64,000 nt of DNA from Lachnospiraceae bacterium. Lineage in GTDB: Bacteria; Bacillota_A; Clostridia; Lachnospirales; Lachnospiraceae. Positions within the stretch are counted from its first letter, which is position 1; each line of letters opens with the position of its first letter. Of this stretch, positions 17,267 through 26,309 are shown one piece after another. Where the stretch lies: the NCBI GenBank assembly GCA_024683935.1, contig JAIKXV010000038.1, positions 1 through 64,000 of the forward strand. Direction: 5' to 3'. The notes under the pieces are model-generated. The model was not told where the DNA came from. It searched no databases and saw only the letters and a list, made by a program, of their open reading frames with translations. The position numbers and the translations under genes were made by a program.

Positions 17267-18670
17267 TTAATAAGCATTCTTATTAACAAACCCCGTGAAA
17301 AGGGTAAGGAACATGATCTTTATATCAAAACTCATTGTCCAGTTCTCAATGTAAAAGAGATCATACTCCACTCTCATCTTTATAGAGGTGTCTCCCCGAA
17401 GGCCGTTCACCTGGGCCCAGCCCGTCAGTCCCGGGCGTACCTGGTGCTTTATCATATACCTCGGGATTTCCTCTTTAAATTCCTCTACGAACTGCGGCCG
17501 TTCGGGCCTTGGTCCCACTATGCTCATATCACCTTTAAGAATATTAAAGAGCTGCGGCAGTTCGTCCATGCTGGTCATACGAAGTATCTTCCCGACCTTT
17601 GTTACCCTGGGATCGTTCTTGGTGGTCCAGCCCTTCTCCTCATCATCCGGATCCTGCACTATCATGGTACGGAATTTGTACATCTGGAAGGAACGGTTAT
17701 GGAGCCCCACCCTTTCCTGCTTAAAAATAATGGGTCCGGGGGAAGTAAGCTTTATCACTATCGAGGATATGAGCATTATCGGTGAAAAGATTATCAGCAT
17801 GCAAAGAGACCCCAGAATATCCACCACCCTCTTTGACATCATATTCAGTGAATTGGTAAGGGGCACATGCCTGATATTGATGACCGGAAGTCCGTCCAGA
17901 TCCTCCATGTAGGGGCGGGACGGGATCACGTCGTTATAATCCGGGATAAACTGGGTATGAACACCGGACTTTTCGCACTGGCTTACGATATCCTCCAGCT
18001 TTCCGTATTCATCCAGACTCAGGGTGATGGCTATCTCATCCAGCTTGTTTTCCGGAAGGATGAACTCCAGATTTGCGATCGTTCCGAGAACCTTTATCCC
18101 CTTGTATACGGTTCCGGCCTCCACCTTGTCGTCCAGAATGCCGCGTATAACGTAACCCCACTGGGGATTTAAGCGGATCTTGTTGATATAGCTCTCAGCC
18201 GCCTTTGAATAACCAATCAGCAGCACATATTTCAGGTTAAAGCGTTTTTTCCTGATATAGCGCAGGAAATACCGGATCACATTCCTGAATACCGTTTCCA
18301 ATATGATATTCACGATGTAGAAATAGAAGATCATACGCCTGGAGAAATGAGTCTGGCGTATGATATAGAGCGCAACTATGAAGATCAGCATACCTACGGT
18401 ATTGGCTTTGACGATATTGTAGAATTCCCTGGCCCTGCCGGAAGCCCTCTTTGAATTGTACAGATTGAACTCATAATAGAGGAAAAGATATCCGGGAATG
18501 AGGAAGGGCAGCGCCTCCATATACATATAATACGGAAGGTGCAGCACCGACAGATCCTCCCAGGGAGAGAGGAACTTGATGAAATATGCTATGTTGTATG
18601 AAGCGGCTATTACAAGCGCATCCAGCAGGACATGAACCCTGTTGAAAAGCCGCTGATTGTCCTTTATCAA
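17267..18670 (-). CDS. Polyprenyl-phosphate sugar-1-phosphate transferase (WbaP/WcaJ-type initiating enzyme)
   Basis: This 467-residue polytopic enzyme starts polysaccharide synthesis by moving hexose-1-phosphate from a nucleotide sugar to undecaprenyl phosphate. The N-terminal half has four to five membrane spans and a CoA-binding-like Rossmann domain (about 145-255). The C-terminal catalytic domain (about 280-467) shows the reentrant helix region RVVDILGSLCMLI, SPGPIIFKQERVG, YKFRTM, SMDELPQLFNILKGDMSIVGPRPE and PGLTGWAQVNG, all hallmarks of the family. Glucose or galactose phosphate is most usual for this type. It lies 19 bases after the GT2 gene at 18690. Confidence 0.94.
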   Translation of the reverse strand: MIKDNQRLFNRVHVLLDALVIAASYNIAYFIKFLSPWEDLSVLHLPYYMYMEALPFLIPGYLFLYYEFNLYNSKRASGRAREFYNIVKANTVGMLIFIVALYIIRQTHFSRRMIFYFYIVNIILETVFRNVIRYFLRYIRKKRFNLKYVLLIGYSKAAESYINKIRLNPQWGYVIRGILDDKVEAGTVYKGIKVLGTIANLEFILPENKLDEIAITLSLDEYGKLEDIVSQCEKSGVHTQFIPDYNDVIPSRPYMEDLDGLPVINIRHVPLTNSLNMMSKRVVDILGSLCMLIIFSPIMLISSIVIKLTSPGPIIFKQERVGLHNRSFQMYKFRTMIVQDPDDEEKGWTTKNDPRVTKVGKILRMTSMDELPQLFNILKGDMSIVGPRPERPQFVEEFKEEIPRYMIKHQVRPGLTGWAQVNGLRGDTSIKMRVEYDLFYIENWTMSFDIKIMFLTLFTGFVNKNAY

Positions 18671-18689
18671 AATTTGCTCCTATCCGCTG

Positions 18690-19646
18690 TCACTCAAAAA
18701 ACCTTCTCACAGCGTTAAGCCATAACTCCAGCTGTATCCTCACATAGTTCCCGAAATTCCTGGAGGAATAGGGATACTTTCTACCCTCCCTGCAGAGGAG
18801 ATATCCTCTTTTTATTCCGGAAAGATAGGCTCTCCCGTGTCCCTTTACTATAAAGAAAAGAGCCTTTACCCCGAAACCGATAAGGAGGAAAGGGAGATTA
18901 ATGATGATCTGCAGTGCCGGCATGTTCTTCATTATGATATACATATTGTTTCTGGCGGAAAGGCGGACCTTGAAATCATTATACCTGGAACCGGAGACCC
19001 CGCTGCCGTAATGGTATACCACGGCTCCGGGCTCATACACATTTCTGTAGCCCATTATCCGCGCTCTGTAACCTATATCTATGTCTTCGAGATAGGCGAA
19101 ATGAAATTCATCAAACCACCCGATCTCATCCAGTATTTTTCTTCTGTATATGGCCGCACCGCCGCAGGCCGCAAAGATATCCGACGGTTTCGAATACTTT
19201 TCTGCGCTTTTATCCTTTCCTCGGGCAAAGGCCCAGCCGAAAGCACTGTACAGATCTCCTGCACCGTCGATCCTGTCAGGAGACATCATCTGCAGCATCT
19301 TGGCAGAAACGGAAAAGATCCTATCATCCCTTTTTATGGCGTTCAGCATCTTCTCCACAAAATCCATGGAAACCTTTGTGTCATTATTAAGCAGTATCAC
19401 AAAGGGAGTGGAGCTCGCTCTTATTCCCTCGTTTACAGCCCTGGAAAAGCCGAAGTTCTCACTTAACCGGATTATCTTAACAGACGGAAAATCCTTTTCC
19501 ACTATTTCAAGGCTGCCGTCATCGGAACAGTTATCGGAAACTATAATATCAAAATCCTTTTCCGTCTGGTCAGAAAGGCTGCTTAAGCAGTCCGCTATGA
19601 AGTTAACTCCCCTGTAATTAGGGATTATTACCGTTACTTCCTTCAT
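18690..19646 (-). CDS. GT2 glycosyltransferase (rhamnosyltransferase WbbL-like)
   Basis: A 318-residue GT-A enzyme. VTVIIPNYRGVNFI (residues 4-17), DNCSDDGS and LLNNDTKV (DXD-like) define the donor site, and DEFHFAYLEDIDIGYRARIMG is the catalytic-base region typical of WbbL-type rhamnosyltransferases. A hydrophobic segment near 240-262 may touch the membrane. Its start overlaps the stop of the upstream GT2 gene by 4 bases (ATGA), which implies translational coupling. The donor may be dTDP-rhamnose, but this is inferred from family and locus. Confidence 0.88.
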   Translation of the reverse strand: MKEVTVIIPNYRGVNFIADCLSSLSDQTEKDFDIIVSDNCSDDGSLEIVEKDFPSVKIIRLSENFGFSRAVNEGIRASSTPFVILLNNDTKVSMDFVEKMLNAIKRDDRIFSVSAKMLQMMSPDRIDGAGDLYSAFGWAFARGKDKSAEKYSKPSDIFAACGGAAIYRRKILDEIGWFDEFHFAYLEDIDIGYRARIMGYRNVYEPGAVVYHYGSGVSGSRYNDFKVRLSARNNMYIIMKNMPALQIIINLPFLLIGFGVKALFFIVKGHGRAYLSGIKRGYLLCREGRKYPYSSRNFGNYVRIQLELWLNAVRRFFE

Positions 19647-20998
19647 CTGAGCTTAAATATGATATTCGGATCCACTATTACCGAAAAACCCCGTTCCCTC
19701 ACTCTGCCGCACATATGGAAAACATCCCTGGATACCGTGTCAAGAAGCTCCTTCCTGATGGCAAAGGCATGGGCGCTCACGGCCTCCGTCTCACGTATCA
19801 TATGGGCTCTGTGCATATATCCTGAAAATCTGTAGTCTATTTTACCATATTCCGCTGTTCTGGTTCCATCCGGGAGTTTTGTATAGCCGTTGCTGACAGT
19901 CCTTCCGCTCTTTCCGATGATCGCAGCCCCGACTATCCCCACTTCCTCTCTTGCGAAATACCCGCGAAGCAGCTTTTCGTATCCGGGTGTAAGGGACTGC
20001 AGGGATCTGTCAACAAAGATACGGCAGGAATCCTCTGCGGCTTCCGCCCCCGAATAATCAGCCCTGAAGAAACCACGGTGGGAGGTGTGATGCACCGATG
20101 CACCGATCCCTCTCCGGCTGAAATAATCCTCCACCGCCTTTTTTCCGTTATCATAGGCGTAAACCTTGCTTTCCGGATTGCCTGCGGTGGAATTCTCCGA
20201 CAGTCTCCAGTGATACAGTATCTTCGGAATATGGGCGGTCTTTTCCCTGGGAATTATTTCCGACAGCCTGAGTAAAAGGTCATGATCCTGGGCTCCGTCA
20301 TATCCGCTGCGGAAGCCCCCGGCTTTCTCCACCAGGTCCTTCCTTACAGTCAGCATATGGCAGATGTAATTATTGGAAAGGAGAAGATCCAGGTTGAAAT
20401 CCGGCTTTCTGTTGGGGCAGAAATATCTGTCACGGACTCCGTCATACTTGTCCTCATCCGTATATATAAGCTCTGCTCCCTCTTTTATTGCCTTCACCGT
20501 TTCCAAAAGCGCGTCCGGCTCTATAAAATCATCATGGTCTATAAAGACCACATAATCTCCCTCTGCCCTTTTCAGTGCCTCATTGGTATTTCCCGAGATC
20601 CCCAGGTTTTCTTTCAGTCTTTCATACTTTATCAGGAGATGGACATCCGGATCCCCATCATAGACCTTCACCACGTTTTCTATGGCGGTATCGGCACTGC
20701 CGTCAGCTATCACGACCTCAAAATCCGTATAGGTCTGCCGCAGCAGAGAATCCAGGAGATGGGCAAAATCATCCATATCCGGAGAGTATACGGGGATTAT
20801 CACACTTAAAAAAAACCCGCTCTCCTTTGTTTCGGTATCGCCCGTTTCAGGCAGCATCAGGACTTCCCTTGAATAGCTCCTGTCATCCGCCCATTCCTTA
20901 AGTCCTTCCAGCACACGGAAAAAAGCGGCGTCCGCGCCGTTTCTCTCCGTATAATCCCTGATCTTGTTTAATCCCGTTCTTAAACCGTCTATATCCAT
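19643..20998 (-). CDS. GT2 glycosyltransferase with degenerate second domain
   Basis: A 451-residue protein. After a 70-residue N-terminal segment, a GT-A domain begins at LSVIIPVYSPDMDDF, with IADGSADTA and the DXD-type VFIDHDDFIEPD and a GISGNTNEAL nucleotide-site element also seen in the 674-residue protein at 29324-31348. The C-terminal ~150 residues resemble the second GT-A domain of such tandem enzymes but lack an evident NND/DXD motif, so it probably has one active site. It overlaps the kinase-like gene upstream by one base (TAATG) and the next GT2 by four. Confidence 0.85.
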   Translation of the reverse strand: MDIDGLRTGLNKIRDYTERNGADAAFFRVLEGLKEWADDRSYSREVLMLPETGDTETKESGFFLSVIIPVYSPDMDDFAHLLDSLLRQTYTDFEVVIADGSADTAIENVVKVYDGDPDVHLLIKYERLKENLGISGNTNEALKRAEGDYVVFIDHDDFIEPDALLETVKAIKEGAELIYTDEDKYDGVRDRYFCPNRKPDFNLDLLLSNNYICHMLTVRKDLVEKAGGFRSGYDGAQDHDLLLRLSEIIPREKTAHIPKILYHWRLSENSTAGNPESKVYAYDNGKKAVEDYFSRRGIGASVHHTSHRGFFRADYSGAEAAEDSCRIFVDRSLQSLTPGYEKLLRGYFAREEVGIVGAAIIGKSGRTVSNGYTKLPDGTRTAEYGKIDYRFSGYMHRAHMIRETEAVSAHAFAIRKELLDTVSRDVFHMCGRVRERGFSVIVDPNIIFKLR

Positions 20999-22437
20999 TA
21001 TTCAACCAGCTCGTTCATGATATCTATGGCGTTCAGTATGAATGCCAGCACCTTCTGGGGCCTGTCTGTATGAAGAGGCAGCATTGAAAGGAATAAGGAG
21101 CACTCAAAAAGACGGAGCATCCTTACATCCACCTTTTCCTCTTTCAGTTTATTTTCAAACATCCTGCGGTATTCACGCACATCTCCGTCAATACTGAGTT
21201 TCAACTTCATATCCTCTTCAACATCTATCTCATAGAGACCGCTGTTCATGAAATCATAACAGCCCGAGACAGAATGCGAAAGCTTGGCTATGTCATACAG
21301 AGGATCCGAATAGAGCTCCTCTTCCTTCTGGGCCCCCTTCGGGTCGATAAGGCGTAAGAGCCCCGCATCCGGGGAATACAGAATATTGGAGAAACAGAGA
21401 TCCCCATGGCTCACTACGGATATCAGTTCCTCCGGATTCCTGCCTATCATGGAATCATAAATATCCTCATATTTCTTTAATATCTCATCTATCCCGGAAT
21501 AGGCAGTGCCTGATGAAATATACGATTCTATCTCCTTAAAGGCTTCCTGGCCCTTAAGTTCCTCTATCCTCTTCTCAACCTTTGTGATATAGAGCTCCTG
21601 CCTTTTCTCGTAGAACTCGTTCCAGGTAACGGTCTTTTTATTTCTCTCCTTCAGAAAGACGAAGAGAATATCCAGTATCTTCTTAAATTCACCTGTAGAT
21701 ATGGCTCCGTGGACATATCTGATGGCGAGATCCGTCATATGATAGCGCTGCATCCTGTAAGAAGCCTTGTCCCCCTCATCCTTCAGATCATAGGGGAGCA
21801 CGAACCAGCTCCGCATATTATCCGGCAGCAGATAATAAAACCTGTATTCCGCCAGGATCTTTTCCTTGTTGCTGCTGCTCTTTATCACCGTATATTCATC
21901 GCCGGACAGGGCGTTAAAATATCTGGAATCGAATCCGCCGGTGATAAAGCTCAGGAAATCACCCTTGGCTGCTATAGAATAAAAGGCTCCGGATACTATC
22001 TCATCCAGTTCCCCGGCAAGACTTTTCATTTCACCGCCTTCCTTCTGAACCGCCCGGGCAAATGCCACGCCGTCATGGTATATCACGGCCGCAACGCTGT
22101 CTCCCGCCATGATCCGGAAATCCTCTTCGCAGTACCCGGTCTTCCTTACAAGGAGCGAAAACTCCTGCGGATTCTTTATCACGCAGTCAGAGAAAACGAG
22201 AAGAAAAGCTCTCCTCATATCCATCCCGTCAGTATCCTGATACGCAGCAGCATCTATGAAGGAAAGCTTCACATCCAGCTTTTCCCTTTCGGCCGCATCG
22301 GATGCTTCGGAAATGAAACGCTCCTTAAGCGAGTGTCTCCTGTATATTATCCTTCCGAAACTCTTCGTTCCGGTTATCTCCCTTATTTCATCAGACGGTC
22401 TCTGTCTGTCGTCGTATACAACGGTTATTTTTTTCAT
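20998..22437 (-). CDS. APH/choline-kinase-fold phosphotransferase of the polysaccharide locus
   Basis: A 479-residue cytoplasmic protein. The C-terminal half (about 165-479) is an aminoglycoside-phosphotransferase-like kinase: Lys186 (YTVIKSSS), catalytic loop HGDLCFSN (His344, Asp346, Asn351) and metal-binding IDPKG (Asp365). Residues 1-150 look like a degenerate nucleotidyltransferase-type Rossmann domain. Kinases of this type in capsule loci phosphorylate sugars or glycan ends, but the substrate here is unknown. It is coupled by a 4-base overlap to the membrane flippase-like gene upstream and by one base to the GT2 gene downstream. It is not related closely to the methyltransferase-kinase at 33128-35350. 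Confidence 0.78.
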   Translation of the reverse strand: MKKITVVYDDRQRPSDEIREITGTKSFGRIIYRRHSLKERFISEASDAAEREKLDVKLSFIDAAAYQDTDGMDMRRAFLLVFSDCVIKNPQEFSLLVRKTGYCEEDFRIMAGDSVAAVIYHDGVAFARAVQKEGGEMKSLAGELDEIVSGAFYSIAAKGDFLSFITGGFDSRYFNALSGDEYTVIKSSSNKEKILAEYRFYYLLPDNMRSWFVLPYDLKDEGDKASYRMQRYHMTDLAIRYVHGAISTGEFKKILDILFVFLKERNKKTVTWNEFYEKRQELYITKVEKRIEELKGQEAFKEIESYISSGTAYSGIDEILKKYEDIYDSMIGRNPEELISVVSHGDLCFSNILYSPDAGLLRLIDPKGAQKEEELYSDPLYDIAKLSHSVSGCYDFMNSGLYEIDVEEDMKLKLSIDGDVREYRRMFENKLKEEKVDVRMLRLFECSLFLSMLPLHTDRPQKVLAFILNAIDIMNELVE

Positions 22438-23246
22438 AAAAGAGCACCGTTCCTTTCTTTTACAGTATCAGGGCTTTTCCTGCGTCCCGTTGATGATATG
22501 AATAATACCACCGTTAAAATAACGAAAATGATGATCCCCATCGTGTTGTAGGCTGTTCCCACCGGATTTTTCCCACCGGACAAAAGGGAATTGATATAAC
22601 GGATAAAAGCATCAATGTCAAAGGCACTGCCAAGACTCGCGGCGAAAAGCTTAAGAGCCGCAAATTCCATTATCCATCCGAAAAGGGACGAAAGGAAAAC
22701 AAGGGGACTCCGTCCCCGGATAAGCTTTCTTAAAAACAGATACCATTCATTTGCCTTATCCAGTATGTCAAGGAGCACCATGGCTCTCTTTGATCTCTTT
22801 TTCGTTATCAGATACTTATTCATATATCTGAAGGAGGGTACATAGGAAAGATAGCAGATAAAGAGAAGGATAAGGGCGGCAAAGAGAATTCCCAGCACAG
22901 GATCCGCCTCTCTTAAAAACAGGATCTCAAAGGGCAGGGTAAGTGTCAGAAGCGCCAGAGTATCGAAAAATCTGTCGATCACCACAAGCAGGATACCGGT
23001 CTTAAAGGATCCCGTCATATGCTTTACGTCCGCCACGCGGTACAGCTCACCTATCTTAAAGGGTATGATGAGATTGACAAGCGTTGTTCTCACGTAGAGA
23101 AAAAGAACGTCAAAAAAGGAGAGCTTCCGCTCTTCCAGAAGAACCAGGGCAAACCTAATGAACTTCAACACATGGGCTCCGAAAAAGAGAAAGAGCACCG
23201 GAAAGAGATACACAGTATTCAGGCTTATGCTAAAACTGAAACTCAT
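22434..23246 (-). CDS. Lysylphosphatidylglycerol synthase TM-region/UPF0104-family membrane protein
   Basis: A 270-residue polytopic protein with six to eight hydrophobic segments. The pattern FGAHVLKFIRFALVL, RTTLVNLIIPFKIGELYRV and VVIDRFFDTLAL matches the transmembrane region of the LPG-synthase/AglD family (R-x-x-x-P-x-x-x-G-E and DR-x-x-D motifs visible). Members are suspected to flip or transfer lipid-linked groups. It lies between a polyprenyl-phosphate GT2 and a kinase, with 4-base overlaps on both sides. A role in lipid-carrier handling is likely but not proven. Confidence 0.82.
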   Translation of the reverse strand: MSFSFSISLNTVYLFPVLFLFFGAHVLKFIRFALVLLEERKLSFFDVLFLYVRTTLVNLIIPFKIGELYRVADVKHMTGSFKTGILLVVIDRFFDTLALLTLTLPFEILFLREADPVLGILFAALILLFICYLSYVPSFRYMNKYLITKKRSKRAMVLLDILDKANEWYLFLRKLIRGRSPLVFLSSLFGWIMEFAALKLFAASLGSAFDIDAFIRYINSLLSGGKNPVGTAYNTMGIIIFVILTVVLFISSTGRRKSPDTVKERNGALL

Positions 23247-24028
23247 TTAATCTCCTCATAGCTGTATTTGCTTATCTCCTTCTCCCGGTATTCTCCCCTG
23301 ATGGATGAAGGATTATCAGCGTAGTCAAAGAGCATCTTCAGAACCCTGACTGCCTGATTTCCAAGCTTCACATTGGATACCTGATCTGTTTCCCTCCAGG
23401 AGATCGGATAGAACCTGCAGGTCTGGTTATAATACTGCAGAGCCATAATCATGCAGTAATTAAACATCAGATTATCGGGGAAGCGTAAATAAAAACCGTC
23501 CCGCAGCATGGATACGTCGTACATATTGAGCCCGCTTCCGAGATCAAAGACCCTCTGCTTTATCACCGCCGCGAACAGAAAATCATACACAATATTCCCC
23601 AGCGTTCTGATCAGGGAATAGCCCTGCAGGGAACTTCCAAGCATGAACCTTGCCCCCAGCACGCAGTCATAGTATCTGTAAAAGCCCCTCTTAAAAACAG
23701 GCAGGAAGTCCGAAATATTTCCCTGATCGTCACCGTGGAGCATCACCACATAATCAAAGCCCTTATCCGCGGCGTAACCGAAGGCCACCTTCTGGGATCC
23801 GCCGAGACCGTAATTATCATCATTGCGGAAGAGCTTCAGGTTAAGCTCACTATGGCCGGCTTTGTACCGGAGGACCGCTCCCTCGGTATCATCGGTGCTC
23901 CGGTTATTGATGACTATGACCTCTTCAATATAGCTCATTATCTCCGGGGTCAGCTGATCCAGCACCCTTGTGATCTGCCTTTCGCAGTTATAAGCCGGTA
24001 TGAATAGTAGTATTCTGTCCTTTGCCAT
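23243..24028 (-). CDS. GT2 glycosyltransferase, polyprenyl-phosphate-sugar synthase-like
   Basis: A 261-residue GT-A enzyme with ILLFIPAYNCERQI, VINNRSTDDT, YVVMLHGDDQGN (DXD position) and LGSGLNMYDVS. These are the marks of the DPM1/polyprenol-phosphate mannosyltransferase-like branch. It has no C-terminal membrane spans. With the similar enzyme at 25554-26261 it may load a sugar on polyprenyl phosphate for later transfer outside the membrane by the GT87-type protein. It starts one base after the esterase gene stop and overlaps the UPF0104 gene by four bases. Confidence 0.85.
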   Translation of the reverse strand: MAKDRILLFIPAYNCERQITRVLDQLTPEIMSYIEEVIVINNRSTDDTEGAVLRYKAGHSELNLKLFRNDDNYGLGGSQKVAFGYAADKGFDYVVMLHGDDQGNISDFLPVFKRGFYRYYDCVLGARFMLGSSLQGYSLIRTLGNIVYDFLFAAVIKQRVFDLGSGLNMYDVSMLRDGFYLRFPDNLMFNYCMIMALQYYNQTCRFYPISWRETDQVSNVKLGNQAVRVLKMLFDYADNPSSIRGEYREKEISKYSYEEIK

Positions 24029-24029
24029 A

Positions 24030-25124
24030 TTATATCCCTTCGTATCTGACGGGTACGTACTTCTCCCCCGTAAGGAAGTCCGTTATTTCCGGATCCTCTC
24101 TGTTCATTGCAAAGTATGCTCCGTTTCGCGCCGCATCCGCTCCCAGGAGATTCAGCGTGGCCTGATCGTAATGGTAGGCGTCCGTCATATGGTCGTCACC
24201 CACGCCCGAAAGCAGGGTGGACACCAGCACAAACCGGGGATCGGTCCTGCAGAGCTCGGTCTGCAGCGCAGCTATTCTCTGAAAAGCATCATGCCTGCCC
24301 TTTTCCCCGCCTATCCTGATCATCAGGAATTTATCTATCCCGGACATGAACAATCTGGATGAAAAAACATTGATATCGGTCAGATACTGCTCATCGCTTA
24401 TGCCCTCTATCGCGTCATTTTCACCCTGGAGAAAGACCAGGAACTGATTCTCCACCTGATAATCGTTTTCCTCCAGCCATGTCTTCGCGGTCTTGAACCT
24501 CATGATGACTTCATTGCACACCGCATCCGACGCCCAGTAGGTGGAGGGCATGCCGCCCTTTGACGCAGAAACAGCCACCACCGGAGTCCCGGTCTCACTG
24601 TACCAGGTATTTACAAAGCTGGTGACCAGGCTGCCTCTTTTCAGATAAAAATCATTCATAATCTCGGTATTTTCATAAATACCGAAGGGCTCTGCCAGCG
24701 TATAGATCCTGGTGGGATCAGATATCGCCCTGAATTCTGCCCCGGCCCCTTCCGTTATCTCCGGAGCCTCATCTGCATTGCCGCCGTAGCCTGACATATT
24801 GCTCTGGCCTGCAAAGACTATAAGGTCTACCTTCTGACCCTTATTCTCCTCTGCAAACACTTCCGCTTCCTCATTCTTTATATTCTTTTCAATCTCGGAA
24901 TCAATATCTTCCACCGGTTCCTTTTCCGGCTCCGCTACTATTACCTCGGACGGGATCTCCGAAAGGATACTGCCCTGCACAGTACCGTTCTTTTCGCTTC
25001 TTTCATCAAAGGGGTTGCCCCTGAAGGAAAAGTATACCGCTGCTGCGGCGGAAACCAGGGCTGCGGCAAGAAGTATCAGTATTATGAACACGGCGGTTTT
25101 TTGTCTGTCATTCCTTCTTTTCAA
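24030..25124 (-). CDS. Secreted SGNH-type acetylesterase (SASA/CE6-like, sialate O-acetylesterase domain)
   Basis: A 364-residue membrane-anchored protein: a span near residues 11-32, an acidic linker to about 100, then a SASA/DUF303-type esterase domain starting VDLIVFAGQSNMSGYGG with the nucleophile Ser in GQSNM, an FLQGENDA block and a C-terminal DAYHYDQ with the likely catalytic His. The family removes acetyl groups from sugars. Set in a polysaccharide locus that also holds an MBOAT acylation pair (42598-45161), it could trim or edit O-acetylation of the polymer. Its start overlaps the end of the GtrA gene by 17 bases. Confidence 0.82.
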   Translation of the reverse strand: MKRRNDRQKTAVFIILILLAAALVSAAAAVYFSFRGNPFDERSEKNGTVQGSILSEIPSEVIVAEPEKEPVEDIDSEIEKNIKNEEAEVFAEENKGQKVDLIVFAGQSNMSGYGGNADEAPEITEGAGAEFRAISDPTRIYTLAEPFGIYENTEIMNDFYLKRGSLVTSFVNTWYSETGTPVVAVSASKGGMPSTYWASDAVCNEVIMRFKTAKTWLEENDYQVENQFLVFLQGENDAIEGISDEQYLTDINVFSSRLFMSGIDKFLMIRIGGEKGRHDAFQRIAALQTELCRTDPRFVLVSTLLSGVGDDHMTDAYHYDQATLNLLGADAARNGAYFAMNREDPEITDFLTGEKYVPVRYEGI

Positions 25125-25551
25125 TAAATATCTTTCTCGTAATGAAGTTATAGACCATTACCACTCCGGTAGCGAAGATCTTTCCGATGGTCTCTTTGAA
25201 TGTCCACAGCAGTCCGTTAAATCCGGTCTGCAGAAACGGTACGTTGTCGTATACGGTAAGGACTCCCAGTATCAGCACCTCGTTCAATGCGAGCCCTATA
25301 AGCGACAGCACCGCAAAGACTGTGAATTCCTTTCTCCTGTCCATGTTTTCGTCATGAACGAAAACAAATTTCATACTGGTGAAATAATTAAATATCAGAG
25401 ATATGGTAAAACCGAAGAAGGCGGCTATCGCAACCGTTACCTTAGCGTTTCCGAAGATCAGTATTATAATGGAATAGATTGCAAAGTCTATAAGAAATGA
25501 AAGACCTCCGACTACTCCGAACTTCAGTATCTGTTTAATAAGCTTATTCAT
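25108..25551 (-). CDS. GtrA-family membrane protein
   Basis: A 147-residue protein with four membrane spans (about 8-28, 36-56, 78-98, 117-138) and the GtrA hallmark KFGVVGGLSFLIDFAIY. GtrA proteins are thought to move polyprenyl-phosphate-linked sugars across the membrane or hold the synthase there. It follows the polyprenyl-phosphate GT2 gene at 25554 by two bases, the classic GtrA-GtrB pairing. Confidence 0.92.
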   Translation of the reverse strand: MNKLIKQILKFGVVGGLSFLIDFAIYSIIILIFGNAKVTVAIAAFFGFTISLIFNYFTSMKFVFVHDENMDRRKEFTVFAVLSLIGLALNEVLILGVLTVYDNVPFLQTGFNGLLWTFKETIGKIFATGVVMVYNFITRKIFIEKKE

Positions 25552-25553
25552 TT

Positions 25554-26261
25554 TTACAAAATCCTGTTCAATTTGATAAAGTCACCCAGGGCACTCTTCC
25601 CTATTTTGAAGATCCGTTTCATGTTGATGGAATTCACTCCGCCCTGCCTGGGTCTGAAGGTTATGGGAATGTAGCGGATGGATCTGTTATGTTTGGTAAA
25701 GGCCACCGAAAGCAGTACATTCGAAAGGAAAAAGTCCTTCGGAACATAGCGTATCTCCCTTTTCAGCGTTTCTCCCTTCATAAGGCGGTAAGGAGTGTTG
25801 GCGTCCTCCACCCACACATGAAAGCATAAAAATACGGTGAGCTTTAAAACCTTGGTTACAAAAACACGGGATATCCCGTCCTGACGGCTCTTCCTGGAGC
25901 CTATGACCATGTCATAGTGCTTCCTGCACCTGTAGAACTCGTCAAATTCCTCCGGCCGTGTCTGCCCGTCGGAATCCGTCTGGAATACATAATCCGCCCC
26001 CTCTGAAAGGGCGAATTTGTAGCCCGTAAGTATGGCGGCTCCGTGCCCCGCATTTTCCTTATCCTTTATGATGAGCTGGGGACGGTTCTTCTGCTCTTCC
26101 TTCAATACTGCCAGAGTATTGTCCTTGCTGCCGTCATTGACTATGACCAGCCTTGAATTCTCTCCCGCCATTACCGCGATAGGGTACCATTCGTCCACAA
26201 CACGCCTGATGTTGGCCTCTTCATTGTATGCCGGTATCACTATATATAATTTATCCTGCAT
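25554..26261 (-). CDS. GT2 glycosyltransferase, GtrB/DPM1-like
   Basis: A 235-residue GT-A enzyme with YIVIPAYNEEANI, VNDGSKDNT, QTDSDGQTRPEEF and the C-terminal RPRQGGVNSINMKRI, the signature set of polyprenyl-phosphate glucose/mannose synthases. It lacks the two C-terminal membrane helices of long GtrB proteins, but GtrA follows directly. Together they would produce and present a polyprenyl-phosphate-linked monosaccharide for decoration of the exported glycan. The ATG is followed by QDKLYIVIPAYN, normal for the family. Confidence 0.9.
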   Translation of the reverse strand: MQDKLYIVIPAYNEEANIRRVVDEWYPIAVMAGENSRLVIVNDGSKDNTLAVLKEEQKNRPQLIIKDKENAGHGAAILTGYKFALSEGADYVFQTDSDGQTRPEEFDEFYRCRKHYDMVIGSRKSRQDGISRVFVTKVLKLTVFLCFHVWVEDANTPYRLMKGETLKREIRYVPKDFFLSNVLLSVAFTKHNRSIRYIPITFRPRQGGVNSINMKRIFKIGKSALGDFIKLNRIL

Positions 26262-26309
26262 TTCTTTCTCCTATACTTTGCTATAACGCCGCAGCCTGCC
26301 AGTCAGATG

